Shown here in pieces: positions 48,946 to 61,103 of a DNA stretch of 64,000 bases. A program made the translations under genes and the position numbers. Each line of letters opens with the position of its first letter. The first letter of the stretch is position 1. Below the pieces are notes generated by a model. That model saw only the letters and a program-made list of their open reading frames with translations, made no database searches and was not told the origin of the DNA. The stretch is from Candida dubliniensis CD36 (lineage: Eukaryota; Ascomycota; Pichiomycetes; Serinales; Debaryomycetaceae), in the NCBI RefSeq assembly GCF_000026945.1, contig NC_012864.1, positions 62,001-126,000 on the forward strand, read 5' to 3'.

Positions 48946-51900
48946 TCAATTTTTCCGTAACCATTTCTTAAATGGATTTTTTGAAGTATTTGGCTTTATA
49001 GCACTACCAATACTAATAGTACTAAACGTTAAACTTAATCTTTGATTACGATCCATTTCATTATAACCATCTCCATAATTACCATCATTACCACCAGGTC
49101 CACCATTAATATCATGTCCATTTCTTTTCCCCAGACTATTATTCATTAATGAATTCATTGTGGAATTACCATTCAATTTCTGATGATCATTAAATTTCAA
49201 TTTCAACCCTGATAATGCATGATCAATTAATTTTTTATATTGATTAGTTGAAGGGACATGATCAGAATAAATCAAACAATTTCTACTGGTATCTAACCAA
49301 CATTTATTCATAATATCATCAGTAAATGAATCCCATATAAATTGATCTTTATAATTATTAGGGAATTCATAATTTTCTAAATAAATTTCCAATTCTTGAA
49401 TTCGATTCATAATTTTCGTGCTTTGCTTTTGAATATCTTTTAAAGTTATATTAGAATTAATAAATGAAAAAATTTCTTCATTTCCTTTACATAATGATTT
49501 AATAAATCCTTCAGTTTCATTATCACCACTCAATTCAAGAAATTCCAGTTTTTCAAATTCTAATGACCCAATTTGATATTTATTTTCATAATTCAATTTT
49601 AAATCACTTAAATTCAATATAGGATCTAAATCTGGAGTTCCTGATTGTGATCTATCTCGATCAATATCTCTTGATGGACTATTCACCGGTGTTCCCAAAT
49701 TACTCATAGATCCATTCGGATTATTCTTGGCATATTTATTATAATCCAACAAATGAACAATTTCAGTTAATCGCAAATATTTATCAATTAAATAAGGAGT
49801 TGTTGGTAATTCATTAGAAGTTTTATCTAAATTTAAATCAAATCGTTTAACTTCATGACTCAATTCCAAAATTTTTTCATTAAAATCATTTTTCCGACCC
49901 GTAAGTTTATCAAAATAATCATAAATTTCTGGTGTATGTTTCCTTAAGAAAACATTCATTCTTACTAAATGGGGTTCCTTATGAGGACTAAATTCTTGTC
50001 GATTAGCAAGATTAAGTAAAACTTTGGCAATCAATGTCAATGTTCTTTGAGTACTCCCTGTTTGATGATTTTTGGCTAAATAAAATAATTTGGGATTCAA
50101 TATTGCAGGACAGAAAAATCTTAAAAATATAAATGCCGATAAACAATTCAAACTAGTAACTTTATCTTCAGGATCACACACTAATTCAACTTTGGTTCTA
50201 AAATTTTTCAATTGTAATTTTATTTGATCAGGTAAATCATTTGAGGTTATATAAATTTTATTCCAAATCTCTTCAACATATCCATACAAGTTTTGGAAAT
50301 TTTCTTCCACCATTTTTTTGATTCTTTCATTTCTTTCTCGTTCCCTTTCTGCATTATAATCAGCATCATCACTACTATTGTCGTCATCATCGTCATCGTC
50401 ATCATCATCATCACTGGCATCTTGACTATACCCATTACCATCTAACCCAGTAGTATCATGAATACTTTTCCCCTTTCGCAATGCACGTTCCTGTATTCTA
50501 ACATATCTAGGATCAACTTCACAATTTTTCTTTTCATTACTAATTTTGGCAAAAAAATCTCCAAACACTTTTTCAAGATATTCTTGTCCAATACGTAAAT
50601 TATATTTTTCCAATGATTTAGAAAAAATCGATGATCCTCGAAATAGTGTGTTGAACACGTTATTATGAGAAGATTGATGTTGCGTCTTGGAATTGGAAAT
50701 AGCTTGATCTTGACTATTCCGTTGATGATAGTTTTTCCTAGTCATCATATCAACATTAACCAATTCCACCTCCATTAAACTCTTAAACCAATCATCCTCT
50801 ACTTCAAGACTTTGGAAAATATCTAACAATACCAAACTGACACGTTCAAAATCTGATGAAGGGACATTTTCATTACAAAACCTGATTAAATCTTTCATCG
50901 GCGCATTAACAAGCATTTTCTCTAATGGTTTGAAAACCAGTGGGGAAAGAATATGATATTCTTGTAAATGGACCTCTAATAATAACTTACCAATGGGGAT
51001 ATTGTTGGGATCATTAATAGTCAATCTAACAATATCCAATCCAGCATTCAGGGTTGAAGCCATACTAGATAATGGCACCGTATTCATTTGTATAGCTTGA
51101 CTGGATTCGCTACTAGTCATAATAGTTGAAGTGGTTTTCATCTGTTTAGTTAAAATATCCGGCGTCACATAAACTGTACCAATTAATTTATCACCAGTCG
51201 AATAAGATGAATCATTGAAAACACATTTTTTAATTAAAATATGTACCATTTGGGTTGATATAGGTAGATCAGTCAGAAACTCTTCTTTCCAAAATGGATT
51301 ATTGGTATGATTAACAATAGCAGTTCTAGACCATGGGAACCCCCACATTCTTACTTCAGCATAAATTTTCCCCAGTTTATTAGTTTCAGTATTTTCAAAT
51401 TTAGCTTCAATTATATCAATGGACATTTTCTTTGATACTCGGAAATTTGCCTTGGAAAAATCATGTAATTGAGGATGTTCAACATTATGGATAAGTTTTG
51501 ATTCATTATCAAATGATCCAATATATTCCCTTTTAGCAAAATAATTTAATCCCACAAACCAATCTTCCAAATCAATGTGCAAGGGGAATTCAATTAAAAT
51601 TCGTTGATTATTAGGAATGATTTTACCATCACGTGTCAAAAATGGAGTCAACAATTGATCTGGGGTCAAAGTACTTAATGTTCTTATAACATTATTATAA
51701 CGTAGTTCCTTCAATTGTCCAATAAATAAAATATTAGAACTATTAAAGATTGAATTGTGTACTTCTCTAATTTCACTAGATAAAACCAGTTTTATATCAA
51801 TTGAATATAATAAAGTTCCATCTAATTCACTTATAAAGTTTAAAATCCCGTGTGAATTCAATGCCCCCATAGCATAAAACCAACCTTCATTAATACTATT

Positions 51901-52626
51901 ATGATTATCTGACAGTATTTGTGGTGTTATTATATAGGAATTATCAAAATTGGTTTTAAAATCATCTATTTTCTGTTGATATACAGGAGCTTTAGGTCCA
52001 GGAACAATATTTAAGTTTTTATATTTATTGGGTAATGGTCCATATATTTTGAATCGACAAACCAATAATTCATAAATTGGTGCATTGGGATTGAATCCAT
52101 CAATAACTTTATTCTCACTATACCATTTTTTGGCTAACCCCTGAGGTTTTAAATTTTGCCAAACAATAAGACAACTCAATAGATTACCAAAATTTGATTT
52201 GGAAGGTATCCTTATATATAGTTTATCATTATCAAAAGTTTTTATAAGAATAGCTGGTGGTTGATGGTCGTTATCTTCACTTGATCTCAGGTGCAGTTGA
52301 TCTGAAGAATTCAAATTGCTTGTCTTTCTTAATAAATTACGTCTTGTTGAAGTTGTTGGGGGTGGTTGGGAAATTGAGTTTTTACCAGATCCTGATATAT
52401 TGGAATCAGGATATATTTGTATAAAACAAGATTGTAAAGATTGTAGTAACAAATAATGATTATCGTCTGAATCTGACGAAAATAATTGACCTTGTTCTGT
52501 GATTGTCAATGTATTTACATGAATCCAATTAATCGTATCAACGGAAACAAGAAAGTTGTGACCTTCAAATACTCCTTTATCACGAGAAATGATTTTATGA
52601 AATGCAGATTGATAAGTTGGAGGCAT
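48946..52626 (-). CDS. BUD2: Ras-family GTPase-activating protein Bud2
   Basis: GAP for the Rap-like GTPase Rsr1/Bud1 in bud-site and hyphal-axis selection. 1226 aa from the ATG at 52,626; the frame opens ten codons earlier but only at TTG. Seen: an N-terminal PH-like/regulatory region; a C2-like segment (WGFPWSRTAIVNHTNNPFWKEEF); a RasGAP domain with DLIRFCNENVPSSDFERVS and the FLRFFCPAILNP signature (about 835-846), followed by LIAKVLLNLANRQEF. Between the two halves of the GAP domain sits an acidic insert with an 11-Asp run (about 738-748) followed by ERERERNERIKK. Bud2 is preferred over Ira1/2 (no Sec14/CRAL region, much shorter) and over Bem-type GAPs. Confidence 0.9.
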   Translation of the reverse strand: MPPTYQSAFHKIISRDKGVFEGHNFLVSVDTINWIHVNTLTITEQGQLFSSDSDDNHYLLLQSLQSCFIQIYPDSNISGSGKNSISQPPPTTSTRRNLLRKTSNLNSSDQLHLRSSEDNDHQPPAILIKTFDNDKLYIRIPSKSNFGNLLSCLIVWQNLKPQGLAKKWYSENKVIDGFNPNAPIYELLVCRFKIYGPLPNKYKNLNIVPGPKAPVYQQKIDDFKTNFDNSYIITPQILSDNHNSINEGWFYAMGALNSHGILNFISELDGTLLYSIDIKLVLSSEIREVHNSIFNSSNILFIGQLKELRYNNVIRTLSTLTPDQLLTPFLTRDGKIIPNNQRILIEFPLHIDLEDWFVGLNYFAKREYIGSFDNESKLIHNVEHPQLHDFSKANFRVSKKMSIDIIEAKFENTETNKLGKIYAEVRMWGFPWSRTAIVNHTNNPFWKEEFLTDLPISTQMVHILIKKCVFNDSSYSTGDKLIGTVYVTPDILTKQMKTTSTIMTSSESSQAIQMNTVPLSSMASTLNAGLDIVRLTINDPNNIPIGKLLLEVHLQEYHILSPLVFKPLEKMLVNAPMKDLIRFCNENVPSSDFERVSLVLLDIFQSLEVEDDWFKSLMEVELVNVDMMTRKNYHQRNSQDQAISNSKTQHQSSHNNVFNTLFRGSSIFSKSLEKYNLRIGQEYLEKVFGDFFAKISNEKKNCEVDPRYVRIQERALRKGKSIHDTTGLDGNGYSQDASDDDDDDDDDDDNSSDDADYNAERERERNERIKKMVEENFQNLYGYVEEIWNKIYITSNDLPDQIKLQLKNFRTKVELVCDPEDKVTSLNCLSAFIFLRFFCPAILNPKLFYLAKNHQTGSTQRTLTLIAKVLLNLANRQEFSPHKEPHLVRMNVFLRKHTPEIYDYFDKLTGRKNDFNEKILELSHEVKRFDLNLDKTSNELPTTPYLIDKYLRLTEIVHLLDYNKYAKNNPNGSMSNLGTPVNSPSRDIDRDRSQSGTPDLDPILNLSDLKLNYENKYQIGSLEFEKLEFLELSGDNETEGFIKSLCKGNEEIFSFINSNITLKDIQKQSTKIMNRIQELEIYLENYEFPNNYKDQFIWDSFTDDIMNKCWLDTSRNCLIYSDHVPSTNQYKKLIDHALSGLKLKFNDHQKLNGNSTMNSLMNNSLGKRNGHDINGGPGGNDGNYGDGYNEMDRNQRLSLTFSTISIGSAIKPNTSKNPFKKWLRKN
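50381..50412. repeat. CATCGT/CATCAT microsatellite coding poly-Asp in BUD2
   Basis: Imperfect trinucleotide repeat encoding 11 consecutive Asp within the GAP-domain insert. Length polymorphism is expected. Confidence 0.8.
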
Positions 52627-54076
52627 TTTTTTGGATAGTGAGTGATAATAATACAAATAATCCTAAATCAAACTTGTTTTTATGAATACACCCACAATAT
52701 ATATATATAACCCGTATAGAATAGAACTAAAGTGAACTTCTTATTGATTGAACAACGAATTGAAGGAGTGTTGGGTTATTGATAAGTTGAATTAGTTTGG
52801 GGGTTGTCTCATGTTTTTTTTTTTTGTTTTTTTTGTTTCCTTCCCTTCTTTTGAACGTCGTTATTTATTTTTTTAAATGGCTTTTGTTTTCATATTGAAA
52901 ACAGAGACACGTTATTACCAAACAATAAAAGAATATTATGCCAAGATACACGCACCATTATATATATATATATAAATACCGTATACGTATTAAATTATTA
53001 TAAGAAGAATGGAAACAGACGAAATCATTAATAACACAAAATTGGGAATATCCAAGTAATAATGAAACATGTCATATTATGTATAATCATTCCAAATGAT
53101 TTACGTGTTAAAAATATAAAATAACATGCATATAAAAAATATTCCCAATTGTGTATTTAGAGGAATTATGTTCGGACTATGTTGGGGAAGAGCTAATACT
53201 TGATTATAAGTATATGGTAAAAGCAATTGCAGATATGAACTTAATAGTATCTTCCATTTGCTATAAGGATTAGTTTGATTTGACTTGATTTGGACATATC
53301 AGAATCAGCTTTTCTTTTACAATAGACGATAATTAATTCTGAATGTCCCATAAATTGTATACAACTACATCAATATTAATGGTATTCTTTATTAACACTA
53401 TACACCTTATAGTAGCACTTCAACTAGCTTAAGTAAGAAGTCGACATATTTAACTGTTGAAAATACAAATGTAACAACCATTACTTGCACTATTCAACTA
53501 GGGTCGTGTCAATCACAACAATGTACACGTGAATTGAGAAGGAGAAAAAAAATTTTTTTTTCTCTTCTTTCTCTCTTAATTAAATGAATCATCATTTCAC
53601 ACACACACACACACAGGCAATAGAAAAAAAAAAAAAAAATTTATCAATCTAGATACATTCTTTCCCATTGCAAGATATAACTCAATTAACTTTTGGTTTT
53701 TGATTTGATTTGGTAGTATAAAGATAATTGATTATTTCATTCTTTTTCATTTTTTTTTTTTTTGTTTTTCAAATGTATTGATTTAAATTGTAAAAGAAAT
53801 CATTTAAACCAAATACACCTTACTCCCCACCTGTCCATTCATAATAGCAATATCCTTAATTTTAACAAAGATATCAACAAGAATAATAATCCAAACAAGG
53901 GTCAAATACAAGCCAGATCCAATACTTGATACAAATTTGATCAATTAAAACTCAAGTTAGCTTAAATAAGACATTATCTAAGATCTAGTTATTCATAATA
54001 ATTGCTGTTCCAAATTTTTTTTTTTTTTTAACCCCACCAACACAGAGAGAAATATATAATCCCCTAACTTGATACA
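52627..54076. promoter_or_regulatory. Divergent BUD2/NAM7 intergenic region
   Basis: 1.45 kb with T-runs, a TA-run (52,960-52,973), a CA-repeat (53,600-53,614) and a CACGTG at 53,527-53,532. No gene seen; it serves both promoters. Confidence 0.55.
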
Positions 54077-57000
54077 ATGAGCAATTTACTTTTCCATAAT
54101 TTTGATAAGAATAGCGAAGATATTGAAGATTTTAATTCTACTGCTTCCAATATTATTTCTATCCGTGATAATGGATCAATTAAAGATGGGAATGGTTCAG
54201 AAACTGATACTATTAATCAATACAATGAACAAGAATTGTTGAACCAATTAAAAGATGAGCATTATACTTCTGATAGTCCTATCGAACATGTGACTCAGTC
54301 ATATGGTGATCAAGAAGGAGATATCGACCAAGATTCAGAACAACATTATGAACATGCATGTGCTTATTGTGGAATCCATAATCCTAATTCTGTCATTAAA
54401 TGTAACACATGTAATAAATGGTTTTGTAATGCCAAAACAAATTCTTCAAGTTCACATATTGTTACTCATTTAATCATGTCTCGTCATAATCAAGTGAGTC
54501 TTCATGAAGAATCGGAATTGGGAGATACAACTTTAGAATGTTATAATTGTGGTAATAAAAATGTTTTCATTTTAGGATTTGTTAGTGCTAAACAAGAATC
54601 AGTTGTTGTGATATTATGTCGTTTACCATGTGCTCGATCCAAAGATGTCAATTGGGATACTAGTGAATGGCAAGCATTAATTGAAGATAGACAATTTTTG
54701 TCATGGTTGGCCCCTCCTCCAACTGAAGATGATTTAATTGAAGCAAAGTTAATTACACCACAACAAATCTCTAAATTAGAAGCTCAATGGAGATTAAACC
54801 GTGCTGCAACAATTAATGACATTGAAAATAATGATGAAACAGAACAAGAAGTTTTACCAATTTTGATGAGATATAATGATGCCTTTCAATATCAAAGATC
54901 ATTTGGACCATTAGTTAAATTAGAAGGTGATTATGACAAAAATTTGAAAGAATCACAAGCATTGGAACATATTCAAGTTAAATGGGCATTAGGATTAAAC
55001 AATAGACATTTAGCTTCCTTTACATTATCAACTTTTGAAACTAGTGATTTAAAAGTAGCAGTAGGTGATGAAATCATATTGAGATATAGTGGGAATCAAG
55101 GTGAACCATGGGAAGGTCATGGATATATTTTAAGATTACCCAATGCTTATCAAGAAGAATTTACTTTAGAATTAAATCCATCGAAAATCATTCCACCAAC
55201 TAATTTAACAACTGATTTTACTGCAGAATTTGTTTGGAAAGGTACTTCATATACAAGAATGCAACAAGCAATGAAAGATTTTGCTACTGATGAAGAATCA
55301 GTTTCATCTTTTATTTATCATAAATTATTAGGTCATGAAGTTTTACCAATTGAATTTGATATTGATTTACCGAAAAAATTTTCTCATCCAAAATTAACTG
55401 AATTAAATGTTTCTCAAACTAATGCTGTTAGAACTGTTTTACAAAGACCATTATCATTAATTCAAGGTCCACCAGGGACTGGTAAAACTGTGACTTCAGC
55501 CACAATTATTTATCATTTATCAAAATTAAATAAACAAAAAATTTTGGTTTGTGCTCCTTCTAATGTTGCTGTTGATCATTTGGCTGCTAAATTAGATTTA
55601 TTAGGATTAAAAGTAGTTCGATTAACTGCGAAATCTCGTGAAGATGTTGAAAGTTCAGTGAGTCATTTAGCATTACATAATTTGGTCAATAATAATGCCA
55701 AAGGGGAATTGAAAAAATTAATTAAATTGAAAAATCAAGTTGGAGAATTATCTGTTGGTGATACTAATAATTATTTGAAACTTTCTAGATCTTCAGAATT
55801 GAAAATTTTAAATAAATCTGAAGTTGTTTGTTGTACATGTGTTGGAGCAGCTGATAGAAGATTAAGTCAATTTAAATTTAAAACAGTTTTAATTGATGAA
55901 AGTACTCAAGCTTCTGAACCAGAAGTATTGATTCCAATTGTTAAAGGTGCTAAACAAGTAATTTTAGTAGGTGATCATCAACAATTGGGTCCAGTTATTT
56001 TGGATAAAAAAGCTGCTGATGCTGGATTGAAACAATCATTATTTGAAAGATTGGTATTTTTAGGACATGTTCCTATTAGATTGGAAGTTCAATATAGAAT
56101 GCATCCATGTTTATCTGAATTTCCTAGTAATATGTTTTATGAAGGATCATTACAAAATGGAGTCACTAGTGATGATAGATTAATTGAAGAATCAACATTC
56201 CCTTGGCCAGTTATTGATACTCCCATGATGTTTTGGGCCAATTATGGACGTGAAGAATTGAGTGCTAGTGGTAATTCATATTTGAATCGAGTGGAAGCCA
56301 TGAATGTTGAAAAAATCATTACTAAATTATTTAAAGATGGAATTAAACCGGAACAAATTGGGGTTATAACACCTTATGAAGGTCAAAGAGCATATTTGGT
56401 TCAATTTATGCTGGTTAATTCAACATTATTGGATAAACGTGATCAATATCTTAATGTAGAAATCACTAGTGTTGATGCATTCCAAGGTCGAGAAAAAGAT
56501 TTTATTATTTTAAGTTGTGTTCGTGCTAATGATTCTCAAAGTATTGGGTTTTTAAGTGATCCAAGAAGATTAAATGTCGCTTTAACAAGAGCAAAATATG
56601 GGTTAGTGATTTTAGGAAATCCTCGATCATTGTGTCGTAATAGATTATGGAATCATTTATTGATTCATTTCCGTGAAAAAGGGTGTCTTGTTGATGGTCC
56701 ATTAGATAATTTACAATTATCAATGGTACAATTGAATACCAACAACATGAGATCAACCACTTCAAGTAACAACAATAATTACTACAATGGTCGTCAACGA
56801 AAAGGTAAATTTGGAGCTGCTTCTACAGTTGATTCAGTGACTGATTTTGATAGTGCCAGTATTTTATCTTATGACAATAGTGCCATTGTTCATAAAAGTG
56901 GTCATAATGGTAATAGTAATGTCAATTTAAAAGAAGAAATGTGGCCTGCTTTAAATGGTAAACAACAAGTTTTCGATGGTGATAACAATTTGACTGCAAA

Positions 57001-57127
57001 TTTCTATAATAAATTAAACAAAATCGATAAGAATTATGGTGGTGGAAGATATAATACTGGTGGTAATAATATTGAAGATGATATTAAAAGTATTACTAGT
57101 ACATTTGCTGCTGGATTGAATTTTTAA
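54077..57127 (+). CDS. NAM7: Upf1/Nam7 RNA helicase, nonsense-mediated decay
   Basis: ATP-dependent 5'-3' SF1 RNA helicase, the core NMD factor. 1016 aa (yeast 971). Order: an acidic N-terminus; the zinc-rich CH domain starting CAYCGI at Cys95 (CNTCNKWFCN, then CYNCGNKNVF); stalk and 1B domain; Walker A GPPGTGKT (464-471); APSNVAVDHL; Walker B DESTQASEPE (607-616; DEST in place of DEAD); GDHQQLGPV; QYRMHPCLSEFPS; VITPYEGQRAYL; DAFQGREKDFIILSCVRAN; RRLNVALTRAKYGL. All helicase motifs are intact. The C-terminal 130 residues are Asn/Ser/Gly-rich and poorly conserved. A CTG codon near 56,409 (after QFM) would be Ser. The start is the first ATG after an A/T-rich leader. Confidence 0.97.
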   Translation: MSNLLFHNFDKNSEDIEDFNSTASNIISIRDNGSIKDGNGSETDTINQYNEQELLNQLKDEHYTSDSPIEHVTQSYGDQEGDIDQDSEQHYEHACAYCGIHNPNSVIKCNTCNKWFCNAKTNSSSSHIVTHLIMSRHNQVSLHEESELGDTTLECYNCGNKNVFILGFVSAKQESVVVILCRLPCARSKDVNWDTSEWQALIEDRQFLSWLAPPPTEDDLIEAKLITPQQISKLEAQWRLNRAATINDIENNDETEQEVLPILMRYNDAFQYQRSFGPLVKLEGDYDKNLKESQALEHIQVKWALGLNNRHLASFTLSTFETSDLKVAVGDEIILRYSGNQGEPWEGHGYILRLPNAYQEEFTLELNPSKIIPPTNLTTDFTAEFVWKGTSYTRMQQAMKDFATDEESVSSFIYHKLLGHEVLPIEFDIDLPKKFSHPKLTELNVSQTNAVRTVLQRPLSLIQGPPGTGKTVTSATIIYHLSKLNKQKILVCAPSNVAVDHLAAKLDLLGLKVVRLTAKSREDVESSVSHLALHNLVNNNAKGELKKLIKLKNQVGELSVGDTNNYLKLSRSSELKILNKSEVVCCTCVGAADRRLSQFKFKTVLIDESTQASEPEVLIPIVKGAKQVILVGDHQQLGPVILDKKAADAGLKQSLFERLVFLGHVPIRLEVQYRMHPCLSEFPSNMFYEGSLQNGVTSDDRLIEESTFPWPVIDTPMMFWANYGREELSASGNSYLNRVEAMNVEKIITKLFKDGIKPEQIGVITPYEGQRAYLVQFMLVNSTLLDKRDQYLNVEITSVDAFQGREKDFIILSCVRANDSQSIGFLSDPRRLNVALTRAKYGLVILGNPRSLCRNRLWNHLLIHFREKGCLVDGPLDNLQLSMVQLNTNNMRSTTSSNNNNYYNGRQRKGKFGAASTVDSVTDFDSASILSYDNSAIVHKSGHNGNSNVNLKEEMWPALNGKQQVFDGDNNLTANFYNKLNKIDKNYGGGRYNTGGNNIEDDIKSITSTFAAGLNF

Positions 57128-57407
57128 AATTAAGTAATGGAACTCTGTCCAACATGTGTGTAGTATATAATTGTGAAGTTTATTATAGTTTCACCAATTT
57201 TTTTTTTTTTTTTTACTGACACTCCCCATTATTTGATAGTAGAAAATGAAACAAAACCGTCCTAATTAATAATGATCTGAGATACAACAAGAAAATGTGA
57301 ACAAACAAACAAACAATCGATCAATCAATCAATCAATCAATCATCGTATGGTTGAACAATAATTTCTTGTTAAAAGAACAAACAATATAAGTTTATCAAT
57401 TCAAGTA

Positions 57408-57441
<34 letters not shown>

Positions 57442-59887
57442 TGTTAGTATAAATATATATTTCATTGTAGGAATTATATTTCCACTCGTGTAATTGGAGC
57501 CGTACAACATGAAATAATAATAATAATAAACCAATTGATTATAATATATACAATAAAGTGCTGAAATCATTGTTGATCCGTTTGTGTATACGACACGAGT
57601 TTTGATGATTATTCAAGGTACAATAATATTGTCTTCAAATGTCTGATACAACACTTTATTGGTGCAACAAGCATATATTGTTATTTCATATAGGTTGGTA
57701 GAACTAAATCTATAAGAGTTTCTCCTCGGCCCCCCCCCCGTAAGATAGATAAATAATCCAAAGTTGTAGATTTGTATGCTATTGTGTGGAAAATATTGTT
57801 AGATGGGTTTAACAATACAAGTCTCCTAATTATTGATATCAAAGCATTACATCTCGACAAGTTTAGCAAGGACATTATTATATTCTTGATGGGCTAATAA
57901 AAAGTGATTAATAATAAACCCGGATTAGAGATTAGAAGTACAAAAACTTTTGGTCTTGATTGACACACGTCAATTAATCTACCCCCTCCCGCTCCCGCTC
58001 TTTCTCAAAAAAATAAAAGATCATTTTGTAATTATAAACAACACAAAAAAAATCCTCAAACATGAATAATAATAGAAACGATAATACAATTTTAGTCTTT
58101 GTTTTAGTTTTTTTAGATTTAGACCATTCATTTTTCTGATTATTGAGACCAATTGGTAATGACATGTTATGTGGGAGTTACATGTGGAGAAGGAATTTAC
58201 TGGAAATTTTTACTTACAGACACAGTTTTTTTTTTTTTTTTTTTTTTTTTTTCTTTCTAAATTGGCTCATAAACAACAGTAAAAATTGAAGAACAATATA
58301 GGATTACTATTTCATATAATTAGCGAATAGTAGAGAAAGAAAATATGGCATGTAAAAAAAGAAAAAAAAAAAAAAAAAGATCATCCGCTTTAGGTAAAGA
58401 TTATGCATTTCGTTGGGTAAAATTACAATCTCTAACTTATTACTAATTTCTTAAACCATGCAGGCGACATTTCACGAATTCAATGATTTGCCCTTCCCCT
58501 GTCTGTCTGGTTTATTCCTACAACTGTTTCTCTTTCTCTCTCCCCCCAACCCCCCCAACTCTGACTAATGATATTTAAACATAGAACAGTTAGTTCAGGG
58601 GGGGGGGGGAACAATAACAACATACATATAGTTAGACCAGACCATGGAATAAGCGTGTGTGGAGGTAGAAAAAAAAACCTGGTCATTTTACTGAATACAA
58701 CCTCCCCCCCCTCCACTCCCCTCCCCCAAACAACACTAAAGAAAATTAAAAAAGAATTGACAAATCTAAGAATTGACAAAATGCCGAATCCAGACACATG
58801 TCAGAAAAAAAAAAAGTAAAAAAAAATAAAAAGGAAATGGGAAATGGGAAATGGGAAAGGGAAGTCCATATAAGTCTCATGTGCTGATGTGGGTGGTGAT
58901 GGTTGTAATGGTAACCATCACACACAAAATAAATAATAATAAAAAAAAAACCCATGTTCACAACCAAATTAAAGTGAAAAGAAAATTTTTTTCTTTTTTT
59001 TCTTTTTTTCTTTTTTTCTTTCATCCAACTTTGAATAATAGAATTGACCAGTTTTTTTTTTTTTTTTTTCTTCATTTGTCTTTAATTAAATATGTTTTTA
59101 ATCTTACAAGAAAAGGTATATATATGACAATGTAGGTTTCTGATTATAAAAGAGAATTACATTATATACAAGAGTGCTTTTTGTTTTATGTTTTTTTGTT
59201 TTATGTTATTATTATTTTTTATGTTTTTTGTTCTTCCGATACATGTCAAAAAAAAAAAAAAATTCTTGGTATTGCGTTATAAAAGTTCTATGTAAATCAG
59301 GTTAAAGTTCAAATAATTTTGTCCAACTTTAGTAAGTAAATATGATTGTTAACAAAAAAAAAAAGTCATGTAAATATGATTTCAAAGATTTTTTGCATTG
59401 TTTTAAAATAAAAAAAATAGCTTCAAAATTTTGTTCTCTCTTTTTTTTGGAGGACGACGGAAAGTTGAAAGGGAAGGGGGAGAGGGGGGGGGGAAGGCAA
59501 GAAAAAGAGTAGTTTGTGGATATCAATATCCCTCTGGTTTTTTTGCAATTTGAATTAAGTTTTATACTCTTTTTTTTTTTTTTTTTTTTTTTGTTTTTCA
59601 ACATAAAATTAAATGAAGATTTTAACAGGGAATTCTTTGACACATATACACATACTCCCCGAGAGCAAATTTTCTTCTTTATTTTTATTTTTTTATCATT
59701 TTTATGTTTTGTGGATTTGAACTAAAGGAAATATTAAACGTTGTTGTTGTTAAGAGGATCCTAACAAAGTAAAAAAAAAAAAAAGTAAATTTGTGTCTGA
59801 TATTCTAGTATTGGAAATTCAATTAACCCTTGGTTGTCAATTGGAATAACGCGTCTTTAAAATTGAATTACCAACTGACACCTAACA

Positions 59888-59890
<3 letters not shown>

Positions 59891-59925
<35 letters not shown>

Positions 59926-59943
59926 AGACGAAGACGACGACGC
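59891..59943. repeat. GAC trinucleotide microsatellite
   Basis: About 17 GAC/GAA triplets in intergenic DNA, followed by ACC/CAC-rich sequence. Confidence 0.9.
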
Positions 59944-61063
59944 AGTTATCACCACCACCAGCACCACCACTGCAACTAGCACCACCATTCACCCACAATC
60001 CCCTTCTCCCCCCTAAACAGCAAAAGTACTTAAAATGAAAAGAGTATGCATAATCAAAACAATAGAAAGTATATTCTATTTCTTTTTGAATATATATCTA
60101 TGTAATTGAGAACACAATATCAAAAAAAAAAAAAAAAAAAACTCTTAATGTTAATTAATATGGATTTTGCATAATGCAATTGAATTCAAACAATAGCATT
60201 TTCAATTGGGAAAAAAAAAAAGAATAAGAGAAGTTAGACAATATAATAGTTACACAGATACGTATAAAAAATTTAATTTCGAAACACCAAATTTTCAATA
60301 ATCAAACCGTTTTTTTTTTTTTAATTTTATTCATTATTACTAATTTGTCTTTGTCTTTGTTTTCTTTCAGTTTTTGTCATTTCTACTACTACTACTACTG
60401 TTGATTACAAAATGATTCCACAATACTTTTTACATAATTTAAGGATTAAGAAAGCTATATGTTTCAGATTTTAATTTGTATTACATGCACCCATTCACCC
60501 ACATATTCACATTACAGCACAGTACAGCACAGCACAGTATAGCACAGTATAGCACAGTACAATTGTGATAGTTTTTGAGGTTTTCTTTTATATATATATA
60601 TGTTTTTTTTTTTTTTTTTCGCTTCTGGTGTCGCCTTACATTTCATCCTCGGTCCCCCCACCCGTTGTTCCCCGCCACCTACCTACAAGCGCCCGCCCTT
60701 TTTTTGGTGGTAAGAAATATTAAACTATCGATTTAATTTAATTGAATGTATACCATATAAGAGTTAAGAGTTTTTGAAAAATTGAAACAAAATCAAACCA
60801 GAGAGATTATAATACAAAAAACAAAGAACAGACCAAGTTACAAGAAGAGAAAGATAATAATTGGCATTGATCGACTTATCACAAACGCCATTATATTTGA
60901 TAATAGAACAAAATGAAAAAACAAGGCCAAACAAACAACCAAACAAAAAAAAAAAAAAATAAAAAAAGAAAACCCATCTGTTATATATCAACTAGAGTAA
61001 ATCAAAAAAAAAAAGAACCTTTAAAGGTTATTATTACTTAATCCCAATAGAAAAAGGGTTATA

Positions 61064-61103
61064 ACTAGACTAGACTAGACTAGACTAGACTAGACTAGAC
61101 TAG
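61064..61103. repeat. ACTAG pentanucleotide repeat, 8 units
   Basis: Eight perfect ACTAG units, then decayed ACTAA and AAATT-type units, showing stepwise degeneration to the right. Confidence 0.92.

Noticed and set aside
58480..59725. Cluster of 69-109 codon ORFs on both strands
   Set aside because: Driven by homopolymers and G/C runs; both strands equally open, no family match.
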